From Methylococcales bacterium (GTDB taxonomy: Bacteria; Pseudomonadota; Gammaproteobacteria; Methylococcales; Methylomonadaceae), in the NCBI GenBank assembly GCA_028715725.1, contig JAQURG010000005.1, positions 62,001 through 126,000 on the forward strand: a stretch of DNA of 64,000 nucleotides, given 5' to 3'. Shown in pieces: positions 1 to 9,144 of the stretch. Numbering within the stretch: the stretch's first letter is position 1; every line of letters starts with the position of its first letter. The position numbers and the translations under genes were made by a program. The notes beneath the pieces were generated by a model. It saw nothing but the letters and a program-made list of their open reading frames with translations, did no database searches and was not told where the DNA came from.

Positions 1-748
1 TAAAACCACTGCCGATATAAAATTCCTTGCCATTCTCCATGCGGACCTTGATAGCCCCCATCAAACCGGTGTTTTTGCCTTTGCCGGGTTTATAGCCGAT
101 AACGACAGCTTCAGCATCTTCAAAGGGTTTTAATTTGAGCAAGTCATCACTGCGGCCGCAGTGATAAATTGCGTTTTGCCGATGCAGCATCAAACCCTCG
201 CCGCCTTGCCCGGCAATGTCGTCCAGCTTGTCCATCAAGGCTTTATTGGAATTCACACGAAACTGCTCAATAACGTCCAGATAGGGCGTCTTTACCAATC
301 GCCGCATGGCTTTAACACGCTCACTAAAAGCACAGCCTTGAGCAGGCAGATCAAATACCATGAACTTGACGCTTCTCCAGCCGTCATGAGGTATTTGCCG
401 GCGGACGACTGAAACAACATCTTCATAGCGCCCGCGCCCCATCCATAATTCACCATCCAAAGGCTTATCAGGGAAATTACGAATGAACCATTCGGGTGCT
501 GCAAAAATTTTACCGCCGCGTGAGATGAGCTGCTTGCCATCCCATAGTGCACGAACGCCATCGAGCTTTTCACTCACCCAGAATTGCGTAACATCCTCAT
601 GCTGACGATAGACTTTTGCCAACATGACATCAGGCGTTTCAGCCGCTGTTGCCGGCGATGCGCTAACCAGCGTCAATAACAGAGTAATCAGGAAACACCT
701 GATTAGGGGGATAATAGTGGTTTTTTGAGAGGGTTGATAATCAGGCAT
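1..748 (-). CDS. Periplasmic ATP-dependent DNA ligase (LigE-like), 3' end cut by window edge
   Basis: On the minus strand an open frame runs from ATG at 748 past the left edge, giving 249 visible residues. Residues 1-36 form a basic/hydrophobic signal peptide ending in an ATAA-type cleavage site, so the product should be exported. Nucleotidyltransferase motif I follows as EKLDGVRA with the adenylated lysine at about residue 61. Further along are FMVFDLP (motif III-like), GEGLMLH (motif IV) and LLKLKPF (motif V). Ligases of this family seal nicks using ATP without accessory domains; the secreted ones are thought to act on extracellular or incoming DNA. The OB-fold domain begins (GAIKVRMENG) but is cut off. 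No partner gene is adjacent, and the next gene, the RAYT, is on the same strand but separate. Family call is firm; biological role is inferred. Confidence 0.85.
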   Translation of the reverse strand, partial: MPDYQPSQKTTIIPLIRCFLITLLLTLVSASPATAAETPDVMLAKVYRQHEDVTQFWVSEKLDGVRALWDGKQLISRGGKIFAAPEWFIRNFPDKPLDGELWMGRGRYEDVVSVVRRQIPHDGWRSVKFMVFDLPAQGCAFSERVKAMRRLVKTPYLDVIEQFRVNSNKALMDKLDDIAGQGGEGLMLHRQNAIYHCGRSDDLLKLKPFEDAEAVVIGYKPGKGKNTGLMGAIKVRMENGKEFYIGSGF

Positions 749-860
749 GGTTAATCTCTTCAGGACATTCATTCTGGGAGCTGGTCAAGATGTCGGCATA
801 AACAGCATGCCAGACTTACACGGCGGTTGGCCTTGACAGAAATGGCGCCAGTAAAAACGA

Positions 861-1415
861 TCAAACCGGTTCGCCGCCCTGCGCCATAGCGGGTGTGTCA
901 GGTGCTCCAGCCCAGTCTAGCGGATAAATGCCCCGCGCAACATCGCGGTGAAAAGTCGAGTAGGGCCAATCCCGTACACGTTTCACCAAAGCATGTTTAA
1001 CCGGATTGATGACAATGTAATCAATGTGATGCGAATAATCCCATTCTGTTGTAATGCAATGTTCCCAGTAACGTCGTTGCCAGAAGGTTGATTCGCGATG
1101 CTTGGTTTTGGATGTCGTCATCCAATCCGCCCGATGATAATGTTGGGCGCATTCCAAAGATACCATTCGTTTTATTAAGCTCCAGCGCATCGGATAATTA
1201 GCATCACCCGGCGGCAATGTCCAGACACAATGCAAATGGTCGGGTAATAAAACCCAGGCATCGATGGTAAAGGGATATCGTGATTGCACAGTTTTGACAG
1301 CATCGTGCAATGCCGCACGCACCAGAGGGTCACAAAGAATCGGGCGACGGCGATAGGTAACCACAGTGAAAAAGTAAGTTGCGCCAGGAATGTCGGCGCG
1401 TCGATATCGGGACAT
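861..1415 (-). CDS. REP-associated tyrosine transposase (RAYT, Y1/HUH)
   Basis: The 184-residue product starts at ATG 1415 (MSRYRRADIPG). The frame stays open upstream to 1691 only because the REP sequence there has no stops, so I reject the longer version. It has the HUH motif as DHLHCVW near residue 60, the FWQRRYWEH block typical of RAYTs, and the C-terminal signature INPVKHALV...DWPYSTFHR...GIYPLDW. RAYTs are single-copy domesticated IS200/IS605 relatives that cut and move REP palindromes; they bind a GTAG tetranucleotide 5' of the hairpin. A GTAG-type REP and its inverted partner lie at 1503-1634, just upstream, and many copies follow between 8 and 11.4 kb. The protein is therefore the likely mobiliser of that repeat family. 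No strong ribosome binding site is visible. Confidence 0.85.
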   Translation of the reverse strand: MSRYRRADIPGATYFFTVVTYRRRPILCDPLVRAALHDAVKTVQSRYPFTIDAWVLLPDHLHCVWTLPPGDANYPMRWSLIKRMVSLECAQHYHRADWMTTSKTKHRESTFWQRRYWEHCITTEWDYSHHIDYIVINPVKHALVKRVRDWPYSTFHRDVARGIYPLDWAGAPDTPAMAQGGEPV

Positions 1416-1502
1416 AGTGATAAGTATTGGTCGGCGAATACATTCAGTATAGCAACAAGCGATAAATGCAGTGAGGGGAAATCCCGTTTTTTCCAAGGCA
1501 AT

Positions 1503-1634
1503 GTAGGGTGGGCAGGCGGTTTTGCCCACCAATAATATCCAAAAGACATCAATAAAAAAAACCGCCCAAGCCGGTGAAGGATTGGATAGTTTTTGTTGGG
1601 GTTGTGGTGGGCAGAAAAGCGTTGCCCACCCTAC
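1503..1634. repeat. Inverted pair of GTAG-type REPs (REPIN-like) next to the RAYT gene
   Basis: A forward REP at 1503-1530 begins GTAGGGTGGGCA and closes with TGCCCACC. An inverted REP at 1606-1634 begins GGTGGGCA and ends CCCACCCTAC. Between them lies a spacer containing AAGCCGGTGAAGGATTGGAT, the same spacer seen in the array at 8.2-9.1 kb. The GTAG tetranucleotide at the 5' foot of an imperfect palindrome is the known RAYT recognition layout. Confidence 0.85.
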
Positions 1635-1858
1635 CGGGCTGAAACTATTTTGCACACATTCGATAAACGCTGAGGAAACACGGTGACCCAAAACTGCTTT
1701 GATACCGTACAGTAAACACTCCGTGAGGCAGGTTATTTAACCCGCCCCGGACGTTTAAATCCTGGGGAGATGTGCCGTCCCGCTTCAGAAAATTCCATTT
1801 GATTTTTGATTTAAAAAAACCATAATAAAATCATTTTGGTTCCAAACTGGAGTTAACT

Positions 1859-2101
1859 ATGGCTACCTTAACCCTCAAAAATATACCTGACAGCCTTTAT
1901 AATCAATTAAAGGAGGCTGCCCGTTTACACCACAGGAGCATAAACAGTGAAATTCTCTATTGCGTAGAGCGCACGTTGAGCCCACATGAAATTAATATTG
2001 CTGAACATTTGGCGATGGCAAAACAGTTGAGAGCTAAGTCGGCAAATTATTTACTGACTGATGAAGAGATTAATAAAGCCAAGTCAGAAGGCAGGCCATG
2101 A
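1859..2101 (+). CDS. VapB/FitA-type ribbon-helix-helix antitoxin
   Basis: This 80-residue protein begins MATLTLKNIPDSLYNQLKEA and continues HHRSINSEIL, the short beta-strand plus two helices of a FitA/Arc-like ribbon-helix-helix DNA-binding domain. The C-terminal part (about residues 45-80) would be the toxin-neutralising tail. The start follows a GGAG sequence 6 bases upstream. Its stop codon overlaps the start of the next gene as ATGA, so toxin and antitoxin are translationally coupled. Antitoxins of this class bind their own promoter with the toxin and repress it. Confidence 0.85.
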   Translation: MATLTLKNIPDSLYNQLKEAARLHHRSINSEILYCVERTLSPHEINIAEHLAMAKQLRAKSANYLLTDEEINKAKSEGRP

Positions 2102-2499
2102 TTGTCGCAGACACCAATACCATTGCCTATCTCTACATCAATAGCGATAAATCCGCTCAAGCAGAACAATTGCTCTTGCGTGAGCCGAGATGGATTGCTC
2201 CAAGTCTTTGGAAAAGTGAGTTTCGTAATGTATTAGCACTGTATCTACGAAAAAATATTTTAACTTTCGATGAAATTCTGATGATTATCCAACAAGCTGA
2301 AAATCTTATGCTTGAAAACGAGTATGAAGTTTCATCAGTTCAAATTTTACATTTGATAAACGCCAGTGATTGTTCTGCATACGTTTGTGAATTTGTTGCT
2401 TTGGCAAAACTTTTAAATATTCCATTAATTACATCAGATAAAAAAATAATTAATGCATTTCCTGGTATAGCCCAAACAATTCATGACTTTATTGGTTAA
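2098..2499 (+). CDS. VapC-type PIN-domain toxin
   Basis: The 133-residue PIN-domain protein carries the acidic metal-binding residues expected of an RNase toxin: D5 (VADTN), E41 (WKSEFRN), D91 (NASDCSAY) and D114 (ITSDKKI). VapC toxins cleave tRNA or rRNA when the antitoxin is degraded. It overlaps the upstream antitoxin gene by four bases. Length and motif order are normal, so it looks intact. The substrate cannot be read from the sequence. Confidence 0.88.
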   Translation: MIVADTNTIAYLYINSDKSAQAEQLLLREPRWIAPSLWKSEFRNVLALYLRKNILTFDEILMIIQQAENLMLENEYEVSSVQILHLINASDCSAYVCEFVALAKLLNIPLITSDKKIINAFPGIAQTIHDFIG

Positions 2500-2744
2500 G
2501 GTACATGCCGGGATAGTTCATGTTCGACTTGTCACCCTGCCCGAAACTTTACGACGGGGTATATACTGCGTCGCGCTTTAGGCTGGTGTTTCCTAGGTAT
2601 GACGGGGTTTACTATCCCATCATAAACATTTATGGTTGGCTGGGGCTATCTGTTCCTTGAGCAACCAATACCGTTTTTGGTGCCTAACGTTTTATAGTTA
2701 TCTTCTGCGTCGTTCTTATTGCCTTTGACATACGGTTTGGCAAA

Positions 2745-4943
2745 CTATGGACTGATTAGCCGTGAATCGCCCCGATCCTGCCTGTTAAGCCAAATAAGGC
2801 AAGAAACCAATAATACCAGCCCAAGGCAAATAGACCATTTTGTATATCGCCAAGTAACCGGTTCATAATAGATATGTAGTTTGCCACTCGCATCAGCTGG
2901 CAATTTCACCTTCACCAGAGCGTTTTTATAAGCAACCACGGGGTATTCTGTTGCATTTAAAACCGCATGATAACCGGGCCAATAAACGCGTGAAAATATT
3001 ACAGTCCGCTCAACATTTGCCGGATATACATCAAACCATTCGCTGGTCATTCCATCGCTATGGTTGAGACTAATTGACCGGTCAACTGATTGATAGGTCA
3101 ACGAACCCTCGGCAGGATTTAATTTTTCCGGCTGTATCAGAACTTTTCCCGTCACCGGGTAAGGCTCAACGCGTAAGCCCGCATTGCTAAGAGCAACCGC
3201 TATTTCCGGCGTTATGTCATGCTTATCGGCAAAAATTGTACTGATGTTTAACAATTGGTAATTAAACAGACCGGCAAGGCCATCGGCAGGTTTGCTAATA
3301 TCACGTAAAGTTTCTCTTGGCGGTAATAGGCCATGAGCAGAATCGCCAAAGGGTATTAGCTCATGTATACCCTTATGCCCAACGGGCGAATAACCATTAA
3401 TACTTTTAGCACTAAAAAGCAAATACTGCGAAGAATAAAGGTTTGCAGCATCCATTTTAATGCCGCCCAGTATTTGGTTTAACCCTAATACATAGCCGTT
3501 CCCCGTAAAAGCAACCCTGACATCCTTACTAATCCGCGAATATAACAAGTAAGTATCAGCCAAAGTCTGTGTCTGCAATAAAATACCCAGCCATGCCAAA
3601 ACAGTGACAAAACACAACATCTTATAGGGATAGATTTTTACATCTTTATTTTTATAAAACGGCACAATGATTAGCAAACAAAGCACAATGAAAAAAGTCA
3701 CAAAAAATAAGTGTATGGGAGTGAAAACCAGATCCTCGGCAGAAAATAACTGAATGAGCGCAAAAAAACCGACGAAGTAAACAAAATAGATCAAACGTGT
3801 TGATGAATAATATAGTTTTGATTTATCAATATGATAAGTTATTAATGTGGCGGCGAATACTGCTGCGATGGGAAGATATCGGAACGGCCAACGCAAGGGG
3901 CCAAATTGGGATGATGAAAAGACAAAAAGCAAAGAAATAAAGGTAGACGCCAGGATTATTTTTATTTCAAGGGGATAATTATAACTATGCCTATAAAAAA
4001 ATAGTGGCAATAAGCCAATTATCCCAGCATAACCCAGTGACAAAGGGATATAACGGTAACCATCAAACCAATTTATATATGTGTTAAAAAATGGATTGAA
4101 AAAGTTCAACACATGACCCCATGCAGGCACTAAAAAATTACCGGAATTATTAAATCCACTCACCCGCTCAACCAAATCTTTAACGGCTAAATACTCTGCC
4201 GTCACAGGAATAGCAGCAATCATGGCAGCACATAAACCGATTAAACATAAAACTAACATTCGAATTATGTTTCGATTTTGCCGATAATCAAAACCCAATA
4301 CCACCAAAAAGAAGGCAGCGTAAGCTAAAAGACAATTCGGAAATGCCGATACCATAAGGCAACTTAAAGAAAACGCAGCGTAAAAAAAAGATGTCGCACT
4401 TTGATCCATCCGAAACTGCAACAATGCGGCTACTCCGACCACAAACCAGGCGAATCCTGAAGCGCAATTCCACCAGGACGAGCAATAAATATAGATTAAA
4501 ACGGGATTGGTCGCTATCATAAACCCCAGTAAAAAAGAATAGCTTTGACGAATACTTAATATTCGCCCTATCCAATACCCACCAAAAATAACCAGGGTAA
4601 CATTCAACCATGCCAAAAAATCGGCTATGAGCACAAAAGAATCCGTTACTATAGAAAACAGCGCTATGAGTATAGTTTGTGGACAAAAAGGTGCATGCAC
4701 CATATCGACTAATATATTCCCGCCCCAATAGGTGTTCGTGGTCAACAGCGGTAAATGACCGCTCAGCCAGATACGCCCCATTTCTCGATAGAATGGCAAT
4801 AATGCGTTTTGCGCATCATCAATAAAGAAAAAGTCCTTAAACACAAAGGCAGGGATTAAAACGATCCCCAGTGCCATAAGACCACACAGACAAAGTCTAT
4901 TCATTAAAACTTTCACGTTTAGATCACTCTCTTCAATTGACAC
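2745..4943 (-). CDS. Large multi-pass membrane protein, YfhO-like
   Basis: The 732-residue protein has many hydrophobic segments through about residue 460, an extracytoplasmic C-terminal domain, and a last membrane helix near residues 705-725 (WSICLGLVLLVSCLIWL). The N-terminal layout, a first helix followed by an acidic FFIDDAQNALLPFYREM loop, resembles YfhO and other GT-C-type membrane glycosyltransferases that use polyprenyl-linked sugars. It is the last gene of a minus-strand set, 11 bases after the FAD oxidoreductase. The context suggests decoration of a cell-envelope glycan or lipid. The exact reaction is unknown, and YfhO similarity is judged by eye only. Confidence 0.6.
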   Translation of the reverse strand: MSIEESDLNVKVLMNRLCLCGLMALGIVLIPAFVFKDFFFIDDAQNALLPFYREMGRIWLSGHLPLLTTNTYWGGNILVDMVHAPFCPQTILIALFSIVTDSFVLIADFLAWLNVTLVIFGGYWIGRILSIRQSYSFLLGFMIATNPVLIYIYCSSWWNCASGFAWFVVGVAALLQFRMDQSATSFFYAAFSLSCLMVSAFPNCLLAYAAFFLVVLGFDYRQNRNIIRMLVLCLIGLCAAMIAAIPVTAEYLAVKDLVERVSGFNNSGNFLVPAWGHVLNFFNPFFNTYINWFDGYRYIPLSLGYAGIIGLLPLFFYRHSYNYPLEIKIILASTFISLLFVFSSSQFGPLRWPFRYLPIAAVFAATLITYHIDKSKLYYSSTRLIYFVYFVGFFALIQLFSAEDLVFTPIHLFFVTFFIVLCLLIIVPFYKNKDVKIYPYKMLCFVTVLAWLGILLQTQTLADTYLLYSRISKDVRVAFTGNGYVLGLNQILGGIKMDAANLYSSQYLLFSAKSINGYSPVGHKGIHELIPFGDSAHGLLPPRETLRDISKPADGLAGLFNYQLLNISTIFADKHDITPEIAVALSNAGLRVEPYPVTGKVLIQPEKLNPAEGSLTYQSVDRSISLNHSDGMTSEWFDVYPANVERTVIFSRVYWPGYHAVLNATEYPVVAYKNALVKVKLPADASGKLHIYYEPVTWRYTKWSICLGLVLLVSCLIWLNRQDRGDSRLISP

Positions 4944-4954
4944 TTCTTACTGTG

Positions 4955-6469
4955 TTATTTTTCCTCTTGATAGTCGTCATCAACATTAACATTCCATGGT
5001 CGATGTTTTTCATGATTACCGGAAATGATACCTTCGACGGCATAACGTGCCGTCAACATTGAATGATCCTGATTATTGTATTTGTGCATGCCATTTCGAC
5101 CGATAAGGAACAAATTATCAATACTGTCGCTAAATTCACGAATGGAATTAAATTCTGAATAGGAACCAAAATAAGCCGGATAGGCCTTGGGCACCCGAAT
5201 GGCAATACTGTCGATTATATCTTCTTTGCTTTCCAGCAAATCCAGGGTTATCAGTTCGTTGATGCCGAATGCTATGAGGTCATCATCGGAAAGCGACCAG
5301 AGGGCATCATTTTCCTGGCAAAAATACTCCAGACCAAGCCAAATGTTTTCAGGATTTTTAATTAAATAGGGACTCCAGTTATTAAAAATCTGTAACCGGC
5401 CGACTTTTACGTCATTTTCCTGGATATAAATCCAGTTATCCGGTGGCATATTATTATCTTGCGCGGATTGTGATTGCGCATTCTTTTTGAGTTTTTTTGC
5501 CAACAGGCCAACCGTTGTAAAATCCCTGTAAGGCAACTCCCCGGCAATTCTCTTAACATGATCAGGCGGTAGATTGCCCATGGCTTGGATCAGATTTTTA
5601 ACCGGCATTGTTGAAATGAAATAATCACCATAAATAACCTTTTCCTCCCGAGATACTACGTTTAAAACTTTAATGCCAATCAGCTTTTTTTCGTCGCTAA
5701 ATAAAAATTCTGTGACTTGATGCTGAAGTTCAATGGTTCCACCGCGTTCGGAAACTTCTTCTGCAACCCTTTCCCATAGCTGGCCTGGGCCATATTTTGG
5801 ATATAAAAACCGTTCAAATAAACTGGTTTGGGTTTTATTTTGATTTTTAATGGATTGCCGGGTAATGTTTTTTTTTAAAGCATGGAATAACGCTTTGCTG
5901 ACTGAGAGCCCTTTTATTCTTTGCGCTCCCCAGCTGGGACTGATCGAAGTACAGCGAACTCCCCAAACTTTTTCGGTATAGTCTTTAAAGAATGTGAAAT
6001 AAAGCTCTTTGCCAAAGCGATTTACAAAGAAGTCTTCCAGGCTGTTTTCCGGGTAATGTGGAAATAGTGATGACAAAATGTAGCTTATGCCAATTTTAAT
6101 AACTCTTAAAAATCCTAAATTGAATAGCGTACGGGCATTAAGCCTTATTGGATAATCGAAAAATTTTCTAAGGAAATAAATGCGTGAGAGTCTGGAGCGG
6201 GTTAAAAAGCAATTATCGGTGTGCTGGCCGATATCCAGTGGCAAAATATTTTGCCACCATTCCATAACCCAATCTGATTTGGAAAAAAACCGGTGTCCGC
6301 CAATATCTATTCTATTACCATTATAATTAACTGTGCGCGATAGACCGCCAACCTGATTCAACTCCTCAAAAATAATCGGCGTTATAGTCGATTGTCTTTG
6401 TAATTCCAATCCTGCCGTTAAACACGCAGGGTTAGCACCAATAATAATAGCGACCTGTTTATTTTCCAT
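4955..6469 (-). CDS. FAD-dependent oxidoreductase, amine oxidase/UDP-galactopyranose mutase-like
   Basis: The 504-residue protein opens with a Rossmann strand and the FAD-binding layout [13 protein letters not shown]...[12 protein letters not shown], then [11 protein letters not shown], which is typical of the protoporphyrinogen oxidase/UDP-galactopyranose mutase-like family. A C-terminal FAD contact follows ([20 protein letters not shown]). Members of this family often sit beside GtrA and glycosyltransferases in cell-surface glycan clusters, as here. The usual GxGPAG phosphate-binding loop is altered to G-A-N-P-A-C, with two glycines lost, while the rest of the protein looks intact. It could be an active variant or the start of decay, since its upstream neighbour is frameshifted. 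Confidence 0.7.
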   Translation of the reverse strand: MENKQVAIIIGANPACLTAGLELQRQSTITPIIFEELNQVGGLSRTVNYNGNRIDIGGHRFFSKSDWVMEWWQNILPLDIGQHTDNCFLTRSRLSRIYFLRKFFDYPIRLNARTLFNLGFLRVIKIGISYILSSLFPHYPENSLEDFFVNRFGKELYFTFFKDYTEKVWGVRCTSISPSWGAQRIKGLSVSKALFHALKKNITRQSIKNQNKTQTSLFERFLYPKYGPGQLWERVAEEVSERGGTIELQHQVTEFLFSDEKKLIGIKVLNVVSREEKVIYGDYFISTMPVKNLIQAMGNLPPDHVKRIAGELPYRDFTTVGLLAKKLKKNAQSQSAQDNNMPPDNWIYIQENDVKVGRLQIFNNWSPYLIKNPENIWLGLEYFCQENDALWSLSDDDLIAFGINELITLDLLESKEDIIDSIAIRVPKAYPAYFGSYSEFNSIREFSDSIDNLFLIGRNGMHKYNNQDHSMLTARYAVEGIISGNHEKHRPWNVNVDDDYQEEK

Positions 6470-6498
6470 TTATAAATTCGTCTGGTGATTTTTTAAGT

Positions 6499-6920
6499 TC
6501 AATTGGTGAATAGGCATATTTTGCGAGCCCCAAAATTAAATAAAAAAATAATAACGGTGGCCGCCAGTTTTGAGTGTAAATAAACCATATGCAATTGCTC
6601 TGTTAATAAGAAAATAATGCCGAGATTTAAGAGAATGCCTATGACGCCAATCAAGGTAACAATCAGGAATTCAATATAACTATTACTGATGGCGCGCTGA
6701 TCAAAAATCCAATGGATAGAAAGCTGGTAATTAATAATTATCCCTAGTATAAAAGCAAGCGTTGCCGATAAAAGATAGTTTAATCCATCCCATTCTTTCA
6801 ATAAAAATAAAACGCCAAAGTCAGCGATAAAGGCAATACACCGCCCACCATAAAATAGCGGATAAATTGGGACTGCGTATTGCTGGCTTCATGCAGCGTA
6901 ATTGGTTTTGTTAAAATCAT
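6499..6920 (-). pseudogene. GtrA-family membrane protein, broken by a 1-base deletion
   Basis: From ATG 6920 the frame reads MILTKPITLHEASN...FIRYFMVGG and then runs into a stop. The rest of a GtrA protein (CIAFIADFGVLFLLKEWDG... to ...FNFGARKICLF) continues in another frame to the stop at 6499. Adding one base near 6841 restores a single frame of 140 codons plus stop, the normal GtrA size with four membrane helices. GtrA proteins are thought to help flip polyprenyl-phosphate sugars. An intact downstream piece alone (6801-6499, 100 residues) would lack the first helix. The lesion may be real decay or an assembly error. Confidence 0.75.
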
Positions 6921-6924
6921 CACA

Positions 6925-8115
6925 TCAACCCTGCCTTACCTTGCGGCAATCATAAAGATAATAACGGCTTCCTGTTTGCGTATCCTTTTGGCTGGCAACT
7001 TCTATCGCCCCATCAATTGGGCTTTTAAAAATCACAAAGCCTAATACCGGATCGTGGCAAACCTTTACCAGGTCATTTTTATTTACCTTGGGTTGCACCA
7101 AAGATTTTTCAGCCCCTTTCCTATCCATCGTTATCGCATAATCACGTATATTTAGTGGGCGAATATTTTCAGCTCTTCTTAACGCTTCGAGTGCCGTTCG
7201 CCGGTTAAATATAATGCCTGCTGTTTGTACTTCAGAGATATAACTCGACCGATCTAAAAGAAACCAAACATTTGCTGCATTCTCATCCTCCCAATAAACT
7301 ATATTATTTTCTGGAATGATTCGACGGAATCCGGCAAATTCTTCAACATTAGGCAGCGGACGGGGAAAACTATCGAACTGCCTTTTATCCCATCCTGAAA
7401 TCGTCATAAAGAAAGCAGCGACGGTAAATATCGTAGCTAATACGTGTTTCCATAATGTTCGATTATTTTTGAAAAAATGCCAAATAACAAAAAATAACGG
7501 CATAATAATGATGCCGCTACCCAATCTAAAAAGCATCTGCTCCCGTACTTCCTGTCCTTGAAAAAATTCGGCCACGCTAAAAGCGAATTGTATATGGAGT
7601 GCCATCCAAGCGGCCGATTGGAGAAGCAATAAATACAAGCCTATCCAGACCAGGCGCGGTAATTTTTGCTTATAGCCTCGCTTGACGTGCCACGCCCATA
7701 TAGCAACGGCAAGGGGAGCAATCAAAGCCCCTGCATGGTCAAGCATAGACCAGGCGCATATCAATACTAAAATCACTGCCCTGGCGTATTCCGAGCGTTT
7801 CCAGTAGGTACCTGCAAACCAGGCAAAAGCAAAATAAGTAAACCACTGTAGCAACCACAGCCAGCGCCAGGTCTGTATTTGTAAAATCAGGATATTTTTT
7901 AAAACGGTGCCACCAATCAAGCTAAGCGTTATTCCAATAATACTGGTCGCAATCACCGCGAAAAATATTTTTTTTAGCTTGCCTTCTGCCGCTAGCCAGC
8001 TTGTCAACAGTACGCTTTCGCTAAAAATAACAGGCATCCAATCGGAGATATGCCAAGCAGTGAATTCTATAAAAGGAGAACGTTGTATAGTTAATTGATA
8101 CCATTGACTATCCAT
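6925..8115 (-). CDS. Multi-pass membrane protein, 5' end truncated at the REP array
   Basis: From ATG 8115 the product is 396 residues; a TTG at 8154 would give 409. It has about eight hydrophobic segments up to residue 260 and then a soluble domain (about 270-396). It resembles the C-terminal half of large envelope glycosyltransferase-like membrane proteins, but I cannot name a family. No good ribosome binding site precedes either start, and an in-frame stop lies about 10 bases upstream of the TTG, inside the REP array. The first 50 bases recur twice more within the array. I infer that the original 5' part was lost to REP insertion, so the gene is probably not functional. It heads the minus-strand glycan cluster. 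Confidence 0.55.
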   Translation of the reverse strand: MDSQWYQLTIQRSPFIEFTAWHISDWMPVIFSESVLLTSWLAAEGKLKKIFFAVIATSIIGITLSLIGGTVLKNILILQIQTWRWLWLLQWFTYFAFAWFAGTYWKRSEYARAVILVLICAWSMLDHAGALIAPLAVAIWAWHVKRGYKQKLPRLVWIGLYLLLLQSAAWMALHIQFAFSVAEFFQGQEVREQMLFRLGSGIIIMPLFFVIWHFFKNNRTLWKHVLATIFTVAAFFMTISGWDKRQFDSFPRPLPNVEEFAGFRRIIPENNIVYWEDENAANVWFLLDRSSYISEVQTAGIIFNRRTALEALRRAENIRPLNIRDYAITMDRKGAEKSLVQPKVNKNDLVKVCHDPVLGFVIFKSPIDGAIEVASQKDTQTGSRYYLYDCRKVRQG

Positions 8116-9135
8116 AATTTGCAGCAATCGATTAAAAGGCTCGATAGTCAACAATAAAAAAAATCACCCAAGCCGGTGAAGGATTGGATGGTTTTTGTTG
8201 GGGTTGGTTTGTGGTGGGCAGAAAAGCGTTGCCCATGTTGTAGGGTGGGCAGGCGGTTTTGCCCACCAATAATGTCCAAAAAACATCAATAAAAAAAACC
8301 ACCCAAGCCAGTGAAGGATTGGATGGTTTTTGTTGGGGTTGGTTGTGTGGTTGTGGTGGGCAGAAAAGCGTTGCCCATGTTGTAGGGTGGGCAGGCGGTT
8401 TTGCCCGCCAATAAAGTCCAAAAGACATCAATAAAAAAAACCACCCAAGCCGGTGAAGGATTGGATGGTTTTTGTTAGGGTTGGTTGTGTGGTTGTGGTG
8501 GGCAGAAAAGCGTTGCCCACCCTACCGGGCTATCCATAATTTGCAGCAATCGATTAAAAGGCTCGATAGTCAACAATAAAAAAAGTCACCCAAGCCGGTG
8601 AAGGATTGGATGGTTTTTGTTGGGGTTGGTTGTGTGGTTGCGGTGGGCAGAAAAGCATTGCCCATGTTGTAGTTGTAGGGTGGGCAGGCGGTTTTGCCCA
8701 CCAAATAATGTCCAAAAGACATCAATAAAAAAACCACCCAAGCCGGTGAAGGATTGGATGGTTTTTGTTAGGGTTGGTTGTGTGGTTGTGGTGGGCAGAA
8801 AAGCGTTGCCCACCCTACCGGGCTACCGGGCTTTAACTATCCATAATTTGCAGCAATCGATTAAAAGGCTCGATAGTCAACAATAAAAAAAACCACCCAA
8901 GCCGGTGAAGGATTGGATGGTTTTTGTTGGGGTTGGTTGCGTGATTGTGGTGGGCAGAAAAGCGTTGCATGTTTTTGTAAATGTAGGGTGGGCAGGCAGT
9001 TTTGCCCACCAATAAAGTCCAAAAGACATCAATAAAAAAACCACCCAAGCCGGTGAAAGATTGGATGGTTTTGTTGGGGTTGGTTGTGTGGTTGTGGTGG
9101 GCAGAAAAGCGTTGCCCACCCTACCGGGCTACCGG
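8116..9135. repeat. Higher-order REP array with captured gene fragment
   Basis: This stretch has no credible gene and consists of alternating modules. Forward GTAG-type REPs lie at 8240-8267, 8382-8409, 8675-8702 and 8983-9010. Complete inverted REPs lie at 8497-8525, 8790-8818 and 9096-9124, with shortened ones between. Each inverted REP is preceded by a spacer with AAGCCGGTGAAGGATTGGAT. A fragment of the neighbouring membrane-protein gene (starting CTATCCATAATTTGCAGCAA) is present at 8110-8160, 8531-8581 and 8833-8885. This gives tandem units of about 300 bp (8531-8832 and 8833-9135) and a longer first unit. Several open frames run through the array but encode only repeat translation. Confidence 0.9.
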
Positions 9136-9144
9136 GCTACAATA

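Noticed and set aside
1416..1691. N-terminal extension of the RAYT frame
   Set aside because: It is read from the REPIN sequence; RAYT similarity begins at MSRYRRADIPG.
2500..2744. Possible small inverted-repeat element (GGGATAGT at 2510 and ACTATCCC at 2611)
   Set aside because: Arms of 8 bp over 100 bases are weak evidence; no coding content, no flanking duplication. Otherwise this gap shows nothing.
8132..9119. Several open frames of 70-100 residues on both strands within the REP array
   Set aside because: They translate the repeat units (for example repeated GKTACPP or NKNHPILH stretches) and have no ribosome binding sites or outside similarity.
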